Program-made: the position numbers and the translations under genes
Source: Ceratodon purpureus
Lineage: Eukaryota; Streptophyta; Bryopsida; Pseudoditrichales; Ditrichaceae
Length of the DNA stretch: 64,000 bases
Assembly: GCA_014871385.1 (NCBI GenBank)
Contig: CM026423.1
Location: 2,546,408 to 2,610,407 of the forward strand
Direction of reading: 5' to 3'
Shown here: positions 1 through 9,598 of the stretch, piece after piece
How positions within the stretch are numbered: the stretch's first letter is position 1
Layout: every line of letters begins with the position of its first letter
The notes under the pieces: model-generated
The model's input: only the letters and a program-made list of their open reading frames with translations
The model's database searches: none
What the model was told of the DNA's origin: nothing

Positions 1-1773
1 CAGTCCGTGGTAGTGAGGAATTGGTTGATGACCCCAGAGACCATTGGACCTCTCATGATGGCGCTGCCCTGGCCGGCATAGCCAAATGAGACTAGCTTCA
101 CTCCCAGGTATTCAGTTGGTATAATTGCTCTTGTCTCCGGATTCTGTAATTACAAGCCATGATTATTCAACAAGGGGAAAAAGTTAATAGTTTCACTAAG
201 AGTGACAAACGAAATTGAAAAAACCAAAGTCAACAGAAAAACCATTACTGCGGTTTTTAGGGAATTCACTCACCATCTGCAACACCCGGACATCCGGTGA
301 CACCATGGTTGGCAGACTGGGTCCATAAATATCGGCATCAAAAATACCGACCCTTGCACCCATTTGTGCCAGAGAATACGCAAGATTCACTGCCACAGTG
401 GACTTCCCGACTCCACCCTAAACAAGGCCAATGTCAAAAACCATTTCTGAATAACAGATCATCGCACAAATTTATCCAAACAATTGCAAGCCGCATAATG
501 TTTCAAATAGTTCGACACAATAAAAATTGATCATAGTTTCCAATCTAAGAAAATCAAGCAGAAGGCCTGTTCACCTACCTTGCAACTTGAGACAGCAACA
601 ATATTGGAGACTTTCTTCAGACCAGCGGGAACATCGTCTGCGATGAGAGGCTTGGCGGGTTGTGCAGTCATTTTCACATCGACACCCTTGACCCATGGAA
701 TTGCAGATACTTTCTCCTTAGCTTGTTGCTCAAACTGTTCCAGACGAACTCATCAAACACAGGAATATATTCATGATGGCAAAGAGCAGACAATCAGAAG
801 TACTCGACAAGAAGCGGTCCGTAAAGATGTGGCAAAGTGAAGTTTATCCAAGCAGTAACTTGTCTTATAGTAGAATCATTATACATACCATATCCTTCAC
901 TGGGCAAGCGGGCGTCGTGAGCTCCAGCTGAAATGAGACCTGAAAGGAAACAGAGTAATGTAAATTCTCAGCCCAACAAATTCAAACAGAAACAAAGCTC
1001 AAGATGGAAATGAGAAAGATGCAAGTAGTACCTGGCCAGTGGCTTGATCAATGGACAACTCCTTCACAAACCCACATGAAACTATATCCGTGCCAAAATC
1101 AGGGTCGATGATTTGAGATAAAGCACCAAGCACATCCTTCTGTGCACTATCTGAAGACAATTCTGTTGCAGCTGGGGCAACAGCAGATTCGCTCTTGCTC
1201 GTCGCTGACACAACCAACGCTCTTCTAGGAACAGATGTCCTCAAAGCCGGAATACTACATGACCTTCCTCTGCAAGACAAACCAACACTGCTCACTCAGG
1301 CACTAGGGTTCAATGCGTAACCTCACCTAATACAAAAACTCACAGAAGAAACAGTTGCCCGAGCCACGAGCCTCGCACTGCTATCCTACTGCTCTACATA
1401 AAATTCAGCTCCGAGCCCAACGACTGTCACTACAATTCCCGAACTGGAGATATTCAAAATGTGGGTCTTCACGGCAATATCTCAATGAGCCCCCCTCCAA
1501 AATGCCTTCCAAACTATGTATAGCTGTGTACTCACAAACTCAAAAAAATATTATCCTAAAACAAACACTCCACTGCAACCAAAATCCAAAGTCCAAAATC
1601 CCCCGAGAAAAGCCTTACACGGAAGCCCCAACTCTCGAAGTCAGAGAAGGCAAACAGGCAGAACTCCTCGTCTGCAACTGGTGGTGCGAGCTAGAATTCA
1701 CAGCTCTGCAGAGCTCCGTGGCCACAGGCGTCACCAGCACCGCATTCGCCATTCCTAGACACTGCAAAACCAT
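1..1773 (-). CDS. HCF101: HCF101, plastid Fe-S cluster scaffold P-loop ATPase (3' end outside window)
   Basis: Six exons can be read on the minus strand: 1619-1773, 1032-1269, 889-939, 579-734, 274-417 and 1-143, all with GT-AG junctions and matching phases. Exon 1 begins at the ATG at 1773 and is a serine/arginine-rich plastid transit peptide that continues into exon 2. Exon 2 then enters the DUF59/MIP18-like domain ([18 protein letters not shown]). Exon 4 begins exactly at the deviant Walker [15 protein letters not shown], and continues to [15 protein letters not shown]. Exon 5 holds [13 protein letters not shown]. The family (Mrp/NBP35/Ind1 P-loop NTPases) transfers 4Fe-4S clusters, and plant HCF101 is needed for photosystem I. 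The C-terminal DUF971 part lies beyond the left edge. No broken reading frame is seen. Identification is firm; the ATG choice rests on exon phase because the reading frame upstream of 1269 has only a GTG. Confidence 0.93.
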
Positions 1774-2284
1774 GAGCTTGAACTGCTCCGAAACAGGCCG
1801 CTATCGATGAAATTCAGTCCAATATCAATACTAGTGTGCACCGAGTCCTCTCCTCAGCTTAGCGAGAGAAACACGAGTCTAGTTGCCGATGACGATGAGG
1901 TCCTGCTGCAGATTGCAACCCTCCCCTCCCTCGCCATCAGCCAGCCACTGCTCATGACTCTCAAGCTCCACTCTCACTAGTCTCCTTGTCGATCAGGTCC
2001 TGCCTCGCCCCACCCAGGGCCGTAGATCCCCTCTCATCCATCCTAGCCGTCCATTGAGATATGGGGGTATGTGGGCATGGGGTCATATGGTCATGTGGTC
2101 TTGGGGGCATGAGGGATTCACTTAAGATGACCTGTCAGAGAAGACACACGCTCAGTCTTTTCAAGTACTTATCCAAAAACCGGCATTATCTACACAGGGT
2201 GTACATTGGTGTGTTCAATATCTAGGATTAAATCGATGATGTCGGCTTCGGGCACAGTGGCGGATTTGTCATTATTGACCATAT
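1774..2284. other. HCF101 upstream region, no further gene seen
   Basis: This is the presumed promoter and 5' leader of HCF101. Around 2060-2110 there is a GT-rich stretch with repeated CATGGGGTCAT/CATGTGGTC-like units. No open frame with a recognisable product was found on either strand. Confidence 0.4.
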
Positions 2285-2780
2285 CTAGGATCGACGACGA
2301 CTACGATTTATTCCCCGTTTCAAATCGGCACGACTGAGATGAACTCCTGGAGCCTAGATTGCCAACACGTTGTAACGCTGATGCTCGAATTCAGAACTTT
2401 GCAATCTCGACAGAAAATCTAGAGAAAATTTCCCAATTTCGAGTTCTTTCCGCAACTGGGTTCCGGAGTGTGTCGGCGATGCAGAGTACTGCAGACTTGA
2501 CGAACGGTCTGGACTACGAGCTGCTCAATCCCGAGAAAATGATCCAAGTTGGACGGATTTTAGTGAACCCCAGTTCTTCAACGAATTTGTGCAAGTGACG
2601 ATGCTATTGATGATTGTCTGTTACTGGTTTCATGGGCGAAGCTGAACTTAGCTAGAGTGTGGCCTCTAGCATGTAAAGATGCTCGAAAGATGTCCGGTTT
2701 CCAAAGTCGAGTTGCAGTTGCTAAAGTGTCAGTGATCTCAAACTCACTTTCACGAATCAGAACGTCTCTTGCGAAGGTTC
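2285..2780 (-). pseudogene. inverted partial copy of the RGLG 5' end and its promoter
   Basis: The plus strand here aligns with the reverse complement of about 9250-9640. The blocks GATTTATTCCCC..CAAATC, GAACTCCT, GCCAACAC, GCTCGAATTCAGAAC and AATTTCCCAATTT occur in the same order as the reverse complement of the RGLG first exon, leader and upstream region. The RGLG start codon (CCCCAT on this strand) is changed to CCCCGT, so the copy has no start and stops after a few codons. The divergent open frame upstream of RGLG is also copied (2479-2596 plus), with gaps of 3 and 18 bases that keep frame, then a one-base shift near 2590. I infer a truncated segmental duplication, not a functional gene. 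Confidence 0.6.
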
Positions 2781-3196
2781 GATTCACAGTCGGTATTACA
2801 GTTTACTCATCAAAATATACTGTTTGGAAATGTCGGCACTCTGTTTACCAATCTTAGCTTCTACCTTGCTACTATGACTATTACTTGCTTGCCGACTACT
2901 TCATTTGCCGAATTCAGACTCTGCCAGCATTTTCAAACATAGAACGAACAACCTATTCGTCACCCAGAAAAGTTAGAAAGGATATACTGCATTATGCGGG
3001 TCAGTCTCAGAAACTTCTTCGTTCCCCATTTCTCGTGTCAGCTTGTCGACTGAACACAATTTTCCTGCAGCGGCCTTGAACAATATCCTGGAACTATGCT
3101 AGGGCTAGTTGAATTAATACATGCCGGCATCTCTCGGACAACTAAATCTCGACAGAATCTATACCTAACTTACCACCAAGTTCGCAGCTACATCAT

Positions 3197-3440
3197 TGAC
3201 TGACGACAAAGGAGCGATCATGGAGGTGGTGGCGAGGTAGGGGCCTTGCTTCGAGTGCAGACTGAAAGAGGTGAATTTCCCGCAAACAGGCTTCGAAGCG
3301 CTAAGTCAGCTCAGACATAAATTAAATGTCTGCCAAATCTAAGCGCTGCTTGAAGGACACGTCTACAGAATGTGGTCAGCTCTGCCTTTGAGAATGTATA
3401 AATGCATCTGAAACACATTCCCCCATTCCATCAGCCACCC
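3197..3440 (+). promoter_or_regulatory. TATA promoter of a family 1 micropeptide gene
   Basis: TATAAAT lies at 3397-3403 in the context AGAATGTATAAATGCATC. The 200 bp upstream match the reverse complement of 6005-6230, sharing CGATNATGGAGGTGG, CTTCGAAGCG, CCTTGAAGGA and AGAATGTGGTC. Conservation of TATA box and upstream blocks in two inverted copies suggests a working core promoter. Transcription would start near 3430. Confidence 0.55.
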
Positions 3441-3630
3441 TCACTTCGCTCCCAACTTGTCCTTGAGCTTCTTGACCATCTGCTAGCTGTAATCTGAAAG
3501 ACACATACTGCATTTTGATCAGCAATATCCTCCATTTCCTAGCCTTCAGACATTACCGATCATAAACATCAAGTCCAGTGACCTTTCTGGTACCAGATAT
3601 TATTTGACATCACCACAAGATCATTTGGCC

Positions 3631-3699
3631 ATGGCTGGGCAAGACGTAATGGGTGATGGGGGAGGTTCTAAGTGGACAAATAATGGTGGCAAGTGCTGA
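3631..3699 (+). CDS. family 1 glycine-rich micropeptide, 22 aa
   Basis: The frame opens with MAGQDVMGDGGGSKW and ends TNNGGKC before TGA. I do not recognise the product in any named family. The start is the first ATG after the TATA box at 3397-3403; the intervening leader of about 200 bases contains no ATG. Five other copies in the window keep the core GDGGGSKW or a close variant while surrounding DNA diverges, which is what supports coding. There is no signal peptide or membrane segment; the peptide is basic at its C-terminus. A tandem copy follows at 3952. Function unknown; a structured RNA or chance conservation after recent duplication are the alternatives. Confidence 0.55.
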   Translation: MAGQDVMGDGGGSKWTNNGGKC

Positions 3700-3951
3700 A
3701 TGTTGTTAGAGATTGTCACTTGCATAGACTGCGTGTAGTCTTATTTGTCATCCCACACTCCGTAACGATTCTACAGATGAAGTAGTTCTTAAGGAATTTA
3801 TTTTTAATCCTTAGATTTCCAAGAGGAAGATTGTTAGACAGATTGATAATTTATAATTTTGTAGGTGTTAATTTTTCCTTCAGCTACCTGCTTCAAAACA
3901 GATATTTGGACATCTCTGAACTGTATTACTCAAAGCGATCATAATCTGGCC

Positions 3952-4023
3952 ATGGCTGGCCAAGGCAACAGCGGCGATGGTGGAGGCTCCAAATGGTCCA
4001 ACAACGGTGGCAAACATCAGTGA
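3952..4023 (+). CDS. family 1 glycine-rich micropeptide, 23 aa (tandem copy)
   Basis: This frame starts MAGQGNSGDGGGSKW and continues SNNGGKHQ, then TGA. It is a tandem duplicate of the 3631 gene: both start codons follow a GATCATNATCTGGCC-like block. Most differences between the copies are silent or confined to the residues after MAGQ and the last two residues. No separate TATA box is obvious between the copies, so it may be expressed from its own weaker promoter, be the second frame on one transcript, or be silent. The function is unknown. Confidence 0.5.
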   Translation: MAGQGNSGDGGGSKWSNNGGKHQ

Positions 4024-5418
4024 ACGTGATGCCACAAACTCTGAAGTAATTTTACTCTCAAAGAGTACTTATGACGAACTCCGCACAAGATTAAACCATG
4101 GAGGCGGAAGCTCAGTAAACAGATGGCATTTCCATTATTCTTGGCAGCTTCGCTTCAAAGACTTGCTAGAGAAGTGAAATTTGGATGTCAATTCCATCTG
4201 CCGTGACATATGAAACTTCTAAGCTGCAATTTCAAGCCCACTCAACTCCTGAAGTGGTTTAGATCAAGCAACATAAACTCGTTCACTCTGTGGTGGCTTG
4301 GATAATATATTTTGCCCTCAATAAAGTTTACAATGATACTTTTTGGTCAACGGTGTTTCCTCGGTACCGATTGAACAACTTTATGTAATAACTTTTTTTC
4401 AGTACTTGTCATTGAATGTGTAATCTCATCATGATAGTTCAAGTTCAAGACATTCAGCTTCTGATGAAGAAGAGTACATATTAGATATTCGTCTTGTTTT
4501 TTACTTCAATTCTGTAAATGATAAACCAATATTGTGCTTTTAGACCCGGGCATGTGCATTGAGTGTTTGGAGGGAATTTATCAATGTTGCAGAGCTTTTG
4601 ATCAAAGTTCCAAGCAGCGAAAGCAGACATATTGAAGTTCGCGAACATACTTCTGTTTGGGTTAGTACTGGGCTCCTTGCACTAACATGTAGAAGTAACT
4701 CTGCCAGTTTTCGGGTTCCAACCTCAGTGATAACCAGCAAACATATGACCCCTCATAGCTAGCCTACCGAGCACACAATCTCTGAAAAAAAACCATTAGA
4801 TTTATCAATGATTCTTATCGGTTAGAAGAAAACGCAAGTTGCAAGGAATGATTTTTCTCAGATAACACAGACTCTGGAACTCTTGGATCCAAATCAAGAA
4901 TTGGATCACACATATATAGAATTGCATGTGTTGAGAAACAAAGTAGTCTGACGGTGTACAGCTTTACTCAAATTACAAAGAAAACACTCGATCAAAGAAG
5001 ATTTGTTGGAAATAGTCGAAAATATTTGGGTAAACTTTATTGAGGGCAATACCAGCTCATCACAACATGGCAGTGATGAGAAGCACACTTCAAGAATCAG
5101 GACATGTTTTAGAAGCAGACTAACACTATCATTAAGAAATTTACTCGATTGCCACATACAAGTCACCACAGCGTGGACGAGAGCATGCTGCTTGGCGATG
5201 CAACCGAATGATTTCAAAAGGTGTTGAGAGGTGCAGTAACTCTGCATGAACCTGAAACTTAGTGTTTCCATGAGAAGTGGCATATGAAATCAACGCCGAG
5301 AATCCACTGCTCAACTAAGTCTTGGAGAAGCACCCAAGAGCATAATTGGATCGATGAATATTGAACCTCGTGTTCAAAGTAATCTCTGTTCTCGAAGTCG
5401 GTAGCAGCAGCAACACAT
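4024..5418. other. intergenic, no gene supported
   Basis: Only short unrelated open frames are present, the longest on the minus strand at 4906-5283, which is low in complexity of codon use and resembles nothing known. The stretch separates the plus-strand from the minus-strand family 1 genes and so is the centre of the local inverted duplication. Confidence 0.35.
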
Positions 5419-5490
5419 TCAGCGGCGCTTGCCACCATTGTTGGACCACTTGGAACCTCCACCATCACCGTAGTTGCCTTGTCCAGCCAT
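5419..5490 (-). CDS. family 1 glycine-rich micropeptide, 23 aa
   Basis: The minus-strand frame reads MAGQGNYGDGGGSKW followed by SNNGGKRR and TGA. It differs from the 3952 copy by only three residues (N/Y choice and the last two). About 190 bases upstream (5491-5683) contain no ATG in this orientation, so this is the first start codon of any transcript beginning in that interval. No TATA box was identified with confidence for this copy. Function unknown. Confidence 0.52.
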   Translation of the reverse strand: MAGQGNYGDGGGSKWSNNGGKRR

Positions 5491-5728
5491 TCCGAGGCTG
5501 TGAATGATGCCCGAAATCAGTGTAACACTCGCTGACGGATTCTAAAAACTTGATGCCAGTAAGTGATGCTAAAGGATACGATCAACTACAGTTATGTCCA
5601 CAATTCCCGAATCTCACGTATTGCTGATCAGTGAGCCGATGAAGAACTCAAATGAAACTTTAATGTATCAGTGACAATGGATGCATAGACTAGAAAATAG
5701 TTTGAGGAAGAATGTGAGGGAGCATTCT

Positions 5729-5794
5729 TCACTTGCCACCGTTGTTAGACCACTTGGAACCTCCCCCATCACCATTCACGCCTTCTCCAGCCAT
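5729..5794 (-). CDS. family 1 glycine-rich micropeptide, 21 aa
   Basis: The minus-strand frame starts MAGEGVNGDGGGSKW and continues SNNGGK, then TGA. It sits about 230 bp downstream of a TATA box at 6024-6030, and no ATG occurs in the leader between 5995 and 5795. Promoter and peptide together form an inverted copy of the 3.2-3.7 kb gene. The shared peptide core together with shared promoter blocks makes this the best supported member with the 3631 copy. The function is unknown. Confidence 0.57.
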   Translation of the reverse strand: MAGEGVNGDGGGSKWSNNGGK

Positions 5795-5994
5795 GGTCCA
5801 AAATCTTCTGTATTGTCGCAAATCAATGTCTGGAACCAAGAATCTGACTGAATTTGAGGTGAATGGTTTTGTTTTGAGGCAGAAGAGGATTTTTATGACA
5901 AAAATGCGTCTCTTAATCAGACAAGCTATCAAGTAAAGTCACAGATTAAAACAAGTACGGTAGCGAGGGCAAGCTGAGATTAGAGACAAGTGAG

Positions 5995-6230
5995 AACGGG
6001 ATGAGAGAATGTGGTTAGCCTGGATTTATACATTCTCCGATCGAAGCAGACACGACCACATTCTGGGGGCGTATACTTGAAGGAGGGCCTAAACTTGGCC
6101 GACAATTTTGTGTCTGGTTTTGACCGGAGAAAACTATCCGCAAATCGCTTCGCGAAGAGGCTTCCATTCTTCTTCCGGAGCATGGCCCCTACTTCGCCCC
6201 CACCTCCATCGCCCCTACTTTGTCAATGAC
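5995..6230 (-). promoter_or_regulatory. TATA promoter of the 5794 micropeptide gene
   Basis: On the minus strand GAATGTATAAATCC places TATAAAT at 6024-6030. The region up to 6230 aligns with 3197-3430 on the plus strand, including the TATA box, an AGAATGTGGTC block and the GATGGAGGTGGGGGCGAAGT block at the distal end. Confidence 0.55.
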
Positions 6231-6510
6231 CAATGCTGTGGTTGCGAATGTGCTGAACTGGGGGCAAGGCAATTCTGTCGGGATTTAGATGTCCGAGGGA
6301 TGCTGGCATAATTTGCTTGCATAATTCAATAGCTTCTGGATGTCCAAGCCTACACTGAAATGGTGTCTGCTAGCGGGAAGGCCGGCCCAAGATGCCAATA
6401 TTGGAAAATAGGAAGTTTCGTTTGATTTCATCATCTGCAACACGCAGCTGCGAAATGAAATGCAAGACAATTTTTTGGGAGTAGGTATGACTTTAGTTAC
6501 CGTATTAGAG

Positions 6511-6738
6511 TTACAGTTGGTCCTCTAGATTGAACATGTCGGTAAAAATGAAGATGGAAAAGTAGTTGTTGGTGCCTTTCTCCTTAAGCTGTACTAATAA
6601 GTCGGCAAGCTGACAGTGGGCAGGAATTATGGTTGAGATCCGAGTTCCAGCATTGGATGGGCTCTTGTCTGTTGAAATTTGAACCTTATTGAGGTCGATG
6701 ACTGCATCCTGGGGTTTACAATCGGTTGCAGTCGGCAT
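6511..6738 (-). CDS. unrecognised open frame, 75 aa
   Basis: This minus-strand frame opens with an ATG followed by PTATDCKPQDAVIDLNKV and has a balanced amino-acid composition, unlike the low-complexity shadows around it. I recognise no domain. It could be an exon of an unidentified gene, since GTAACT donor-like sequence follows the end, or a chance frame. No homologue is visible elsewhere in the window. Confidence 0.2.
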   Translation of the reverse strand: MPTATDCKPQDAVIDLNKVQISTDKSPSNAGTRISTIIPAHCQLADLLVQLKEKGTNNYFSIFIFTDMFNLEDQL

Positions 6739-8142
6739 AATATCTTAGCAGACAACGGAGAATTCGGGGAAATGAGGACGTTTTTTGTTAGTACACAACG
6801 ACAATTTTTTAGGCTTCCAGCAAGTTTTATGAATACGATTTGGTGACTTGGGTACTACGCTGAGATTTAAAAATCCAGCAATTGATATATATGGTGTTTC
6901 TTCATACACAAAAGCAGTGTAAAGTCGGCAATCTAAGTAAATTGTAGCCCTGCATGCAAGACGTTTTTTATTGTGAAAAATTCAGAGATTGGAGACCGAC
7001 TGACCGACTGGACATTGACTGACCAGTGTTAGTTTAACATTACAAGCAGCTCATTCTCGGAGAAACAATCTTTATGCTTACATAAGGTAGGATCCCACGA
7101 AACTCAAGCAACAGTACACTGAAACTGGTCCTGTTAGATATCTCCTCCCAAGTGAGCGAGTGGCTAATCTCTCAAACCAAAAGCAGCAGACTTTAGAACG
7201 ACCATAGCCCTACAATATACGAGATTCAAACGTCACACCTCCATCCTTTCACCAAAATTTGTCAAAGTAACAACTTCATCAAACTGAACTTATTGACATA
7301 TTCTGAAGCGAAAACCACTACTTCTAACTATACTCCGTCGTCCCAATCAACAATCATACAACTACTGGTAGTGCTCGACTTCATTTTTTGATGATAACCT
7401 AAATTTACCTTATCATGTGATAGGCTCGTCAAGTGGATGAAGACCTCGACTGGCTTCGCACTTTGTACGATGTCTAATCAATGTGCTGAACGAAGTAATT
7501 CCGGCTCTTTGAAAAGGCAGAATCAACATAACTTGGAGCATATATGTCTGGTTGTGCACTTCTAACCATTGGTAATGTGAGATCGAATTCAGGATAACAT
7601 TTTGACCACCTAAGTTGTACACAAACCATGCATGATTCAGAAATTTCTTGCTACATAATCGAAGATGTGTCCATAGCGAAAATTGAACAAGATATGAGAG
7701 ACAAAGACAACATCACTAGTTCGACGACCTTGGATAGTACACGACTGTGCACTAACACACAAGAGGTTGAGTGGACAGAATGTGAATCTTGGATTTGTAA
7801 AAGAGAATGACGTAAATTATATATACACGAAGTAGACATTTTCCCAAAAGGAAAGATAACTTTGGAAGGCCAACTTGAATGTTGTACACGTCTACAAGTC
7901 TACGTTGTCGATCCTGCTGGTTCAATTTGCATTCATGCTTTTTGCAGTTGCAAGATACTAGTCTGAGCCTGCTTCAGATATCTCAGTATTTACAGCTACC
8001 TAAATTCTTTGCTGGTTTGAGTATTGAGATTTTGATGAGTTTCAATGATTGTATCAACAAAGCTGTAAATCCTCGAATGAGAAAGACATTTTGTCAATTG
8101 GAATGCTGGCACTCGCTGTTTGATCCAAGAGCGATGAATTCT
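6739..8142. other. intergenic, no gene supported
   Basis: I see only short open frames on both strands, none matching a known family and none repeated in the window. Confidence 0.3.
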
Positions 8143-8241
8143 TCATGAGCTGGAACCGTTGCGTCCTCGGCCACTGTTCTTCCCGACCCAAGTCCAGCTG
8201 AAGATCGATTGCCCGCCATCGCCTTCACCCCCGCTGCCCAT
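8143..8241 (-). CDS. family 1 divergent glycine-rich micropeptide, 32 aa
   Basis: The minus-strand frame starts MGSGGEGDGGQSIFSWTW and ends with RGRNGSSS. It aligns with the 41780 gene (MGQGGEGDGGGSKIVWIY) along its whole length, including W at position 16, VG at 19-20 and a final R/G/S-rich tail. These two form a longer subfamily sharing the start and GDGG core of the 21-23-residue members. A TATATA element lies at 8469-8477, and the 225 bases between it and the start contain no ATG in this orientation. Function unknown. Confidence 0.5.
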   Translation of the reverse strand: MGSGGEGDGGQSIFSWTWVGKNSGRGRNGSSS

Positions 8242-8468
8242 CTTTATATTAAGCTACTGAGTTGAGTACAATTCCCTTCTTTCAAAATAGCTCCAACACA
8301 ACTCGCCCAAATTCGCAAACACGGCTAGCTTGTAACGGGCCTTGAAATTCTTCCGGGATGAAACTATTCCCTGATAGATGTTATGCCAATGCTGCAATTG
8401 TGAAGTTCTCTCTGTTCAATTCTGTGGAATGGAATTGCGATTGATGTGAGGATTCAGAAGGGTACTCC

Positions 8469-8477
8469 GATATATAA
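8469..8477 (-). promoter_or_regulatory. TATA box of the 8241 micropeptide gene
   Basis: The minus strand reads GATTATATATCGG here, about 230 bp upstream of the peptide start, the same spacing as in the 3631 and 5794 genes. Confidence 0.4.
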
Positions 8478-9009
8478 TCGATGACATTGAGTCGGATGTG
8501 TCGGCCACATCGTGAGCCTGCGAAGATGGCCCACCAGTCTGAGACGTCGGCGAGGCAGACTTTTGCAGCCATAGCTACTGAAGTCGGGCATACAGACACG
8601 CCGTAATGATCTGGCGCCAGGTGATGATCTTCCAAAAAACACGGAGCCTACTCATAAGTTGAAACTGGTTCATGAGTTCAATTACGTCATAATATCATTA
8701 ACCATACAAAGTTATAATCATTGAAATCTGATCCCGACATAATTCTATGCAAGCCTTGGAATTGTTGCCAGAATTCTATTCCAATTCCCCCTTAAAGAAC
8801 TTCACACCTTCCATTCCATTTCTGCCAGTGCCAGGGAACCGACAGCCTCAACCAAGGCAGAAGGTTGAAAAACTAGGCCTCAATTGTAGTCGGCCTGACC
8901 CCTCGTTGACAGAGCGCCACCGAAGTCGTACTGCGAACAGTTGCCGACTCACTGTGAGTTAATAACGAAATCCTTTTCGAAATCTTTTCAAATCCTGGCC
9001 CCAGTGAAT

Positions 9010-9426
9010 TCAGACCCGACTGAATTGCACGTTTGGACTCAGCGTCATCTCCAATTCCTTCAGAAGTTTTTTCTGCACTTCAAAGCTTGTGAGCAGAGCC
9101 GTTTGGTGATGACTCGAGTCTCTGAACTCCGCGTGGTGACGTGGCTGCGACGACTGCAAGTTAGATTTTATATATCGGCAACGTGGGACCTTCAAGTTAA
9201 AGTAATGCTCAATTGCAAGTAAGTTCATGCCATCTGCTTCGAAAGGAGCGCTAGCTTGCGTGAGCAACACGTAAGTCCAGCTTTGGCGTGAAACGTTGCA
9301 CAGTAACGTGCAATTATCGACAGCATCTTCAATTGCACAGTTGGTAGGGGAGCTGGGGTACACTTGGGTTTTCGAGGGATTGAGCATCTCGGAGTTAAGA
9401 TTGTTTGTGAAGTCTGCAGTCTGCAT
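9010..9426 (-). CDS. unrecognised open frame divergent from the RGLG gene
   Basis: The frame begins MQTADFTNNLNSEMLNPS and runs head to head with RGLG, about 170 bp from the RGLG start. A copy at 2479-2596 keeps the reading frame through two gaps that are multiples of three (TADLTNGLDYELLNP), which hints at coding for the first 45 or so residues. Downstream similarity is lost, so the true exon probably ends near 9290 and the rest is intron or 3' sequence. No domain recognised. A non-coding bidirectional promoter copied by segmental duplication would explain much of the same pattern. Confidence 0.3.
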   Translation of the reverse strand: MQTADFTNNLNSEMLNPSKTQVYPSSPTNCAIEDAVDNCTLLCNVSRQSWTYVLLTQASAPFEADGMNLLAIEHYFNLKVPRCRYIKSNLQSSQPRHHAEFRDSSHHQTALLTSFEVQKKLLKELEMTLSPNVQFSRV

Positions 9427-9598
9427 GCGCCGGCACCCTCCTGACCCAGTTGCGGAAAGAACTAGAAATTGGGAAATTTTCTCTGGCAGTCACTAGGTTT
9501 TCTGTTGAGGTTGCGGAGTTCTGAATTCGAGCGCTAGGGTTGCGAAGTGTTGGCGATCTCCGGGTTTTAGGAGTTCCTCTTGATTGTGGTGATTTGAG

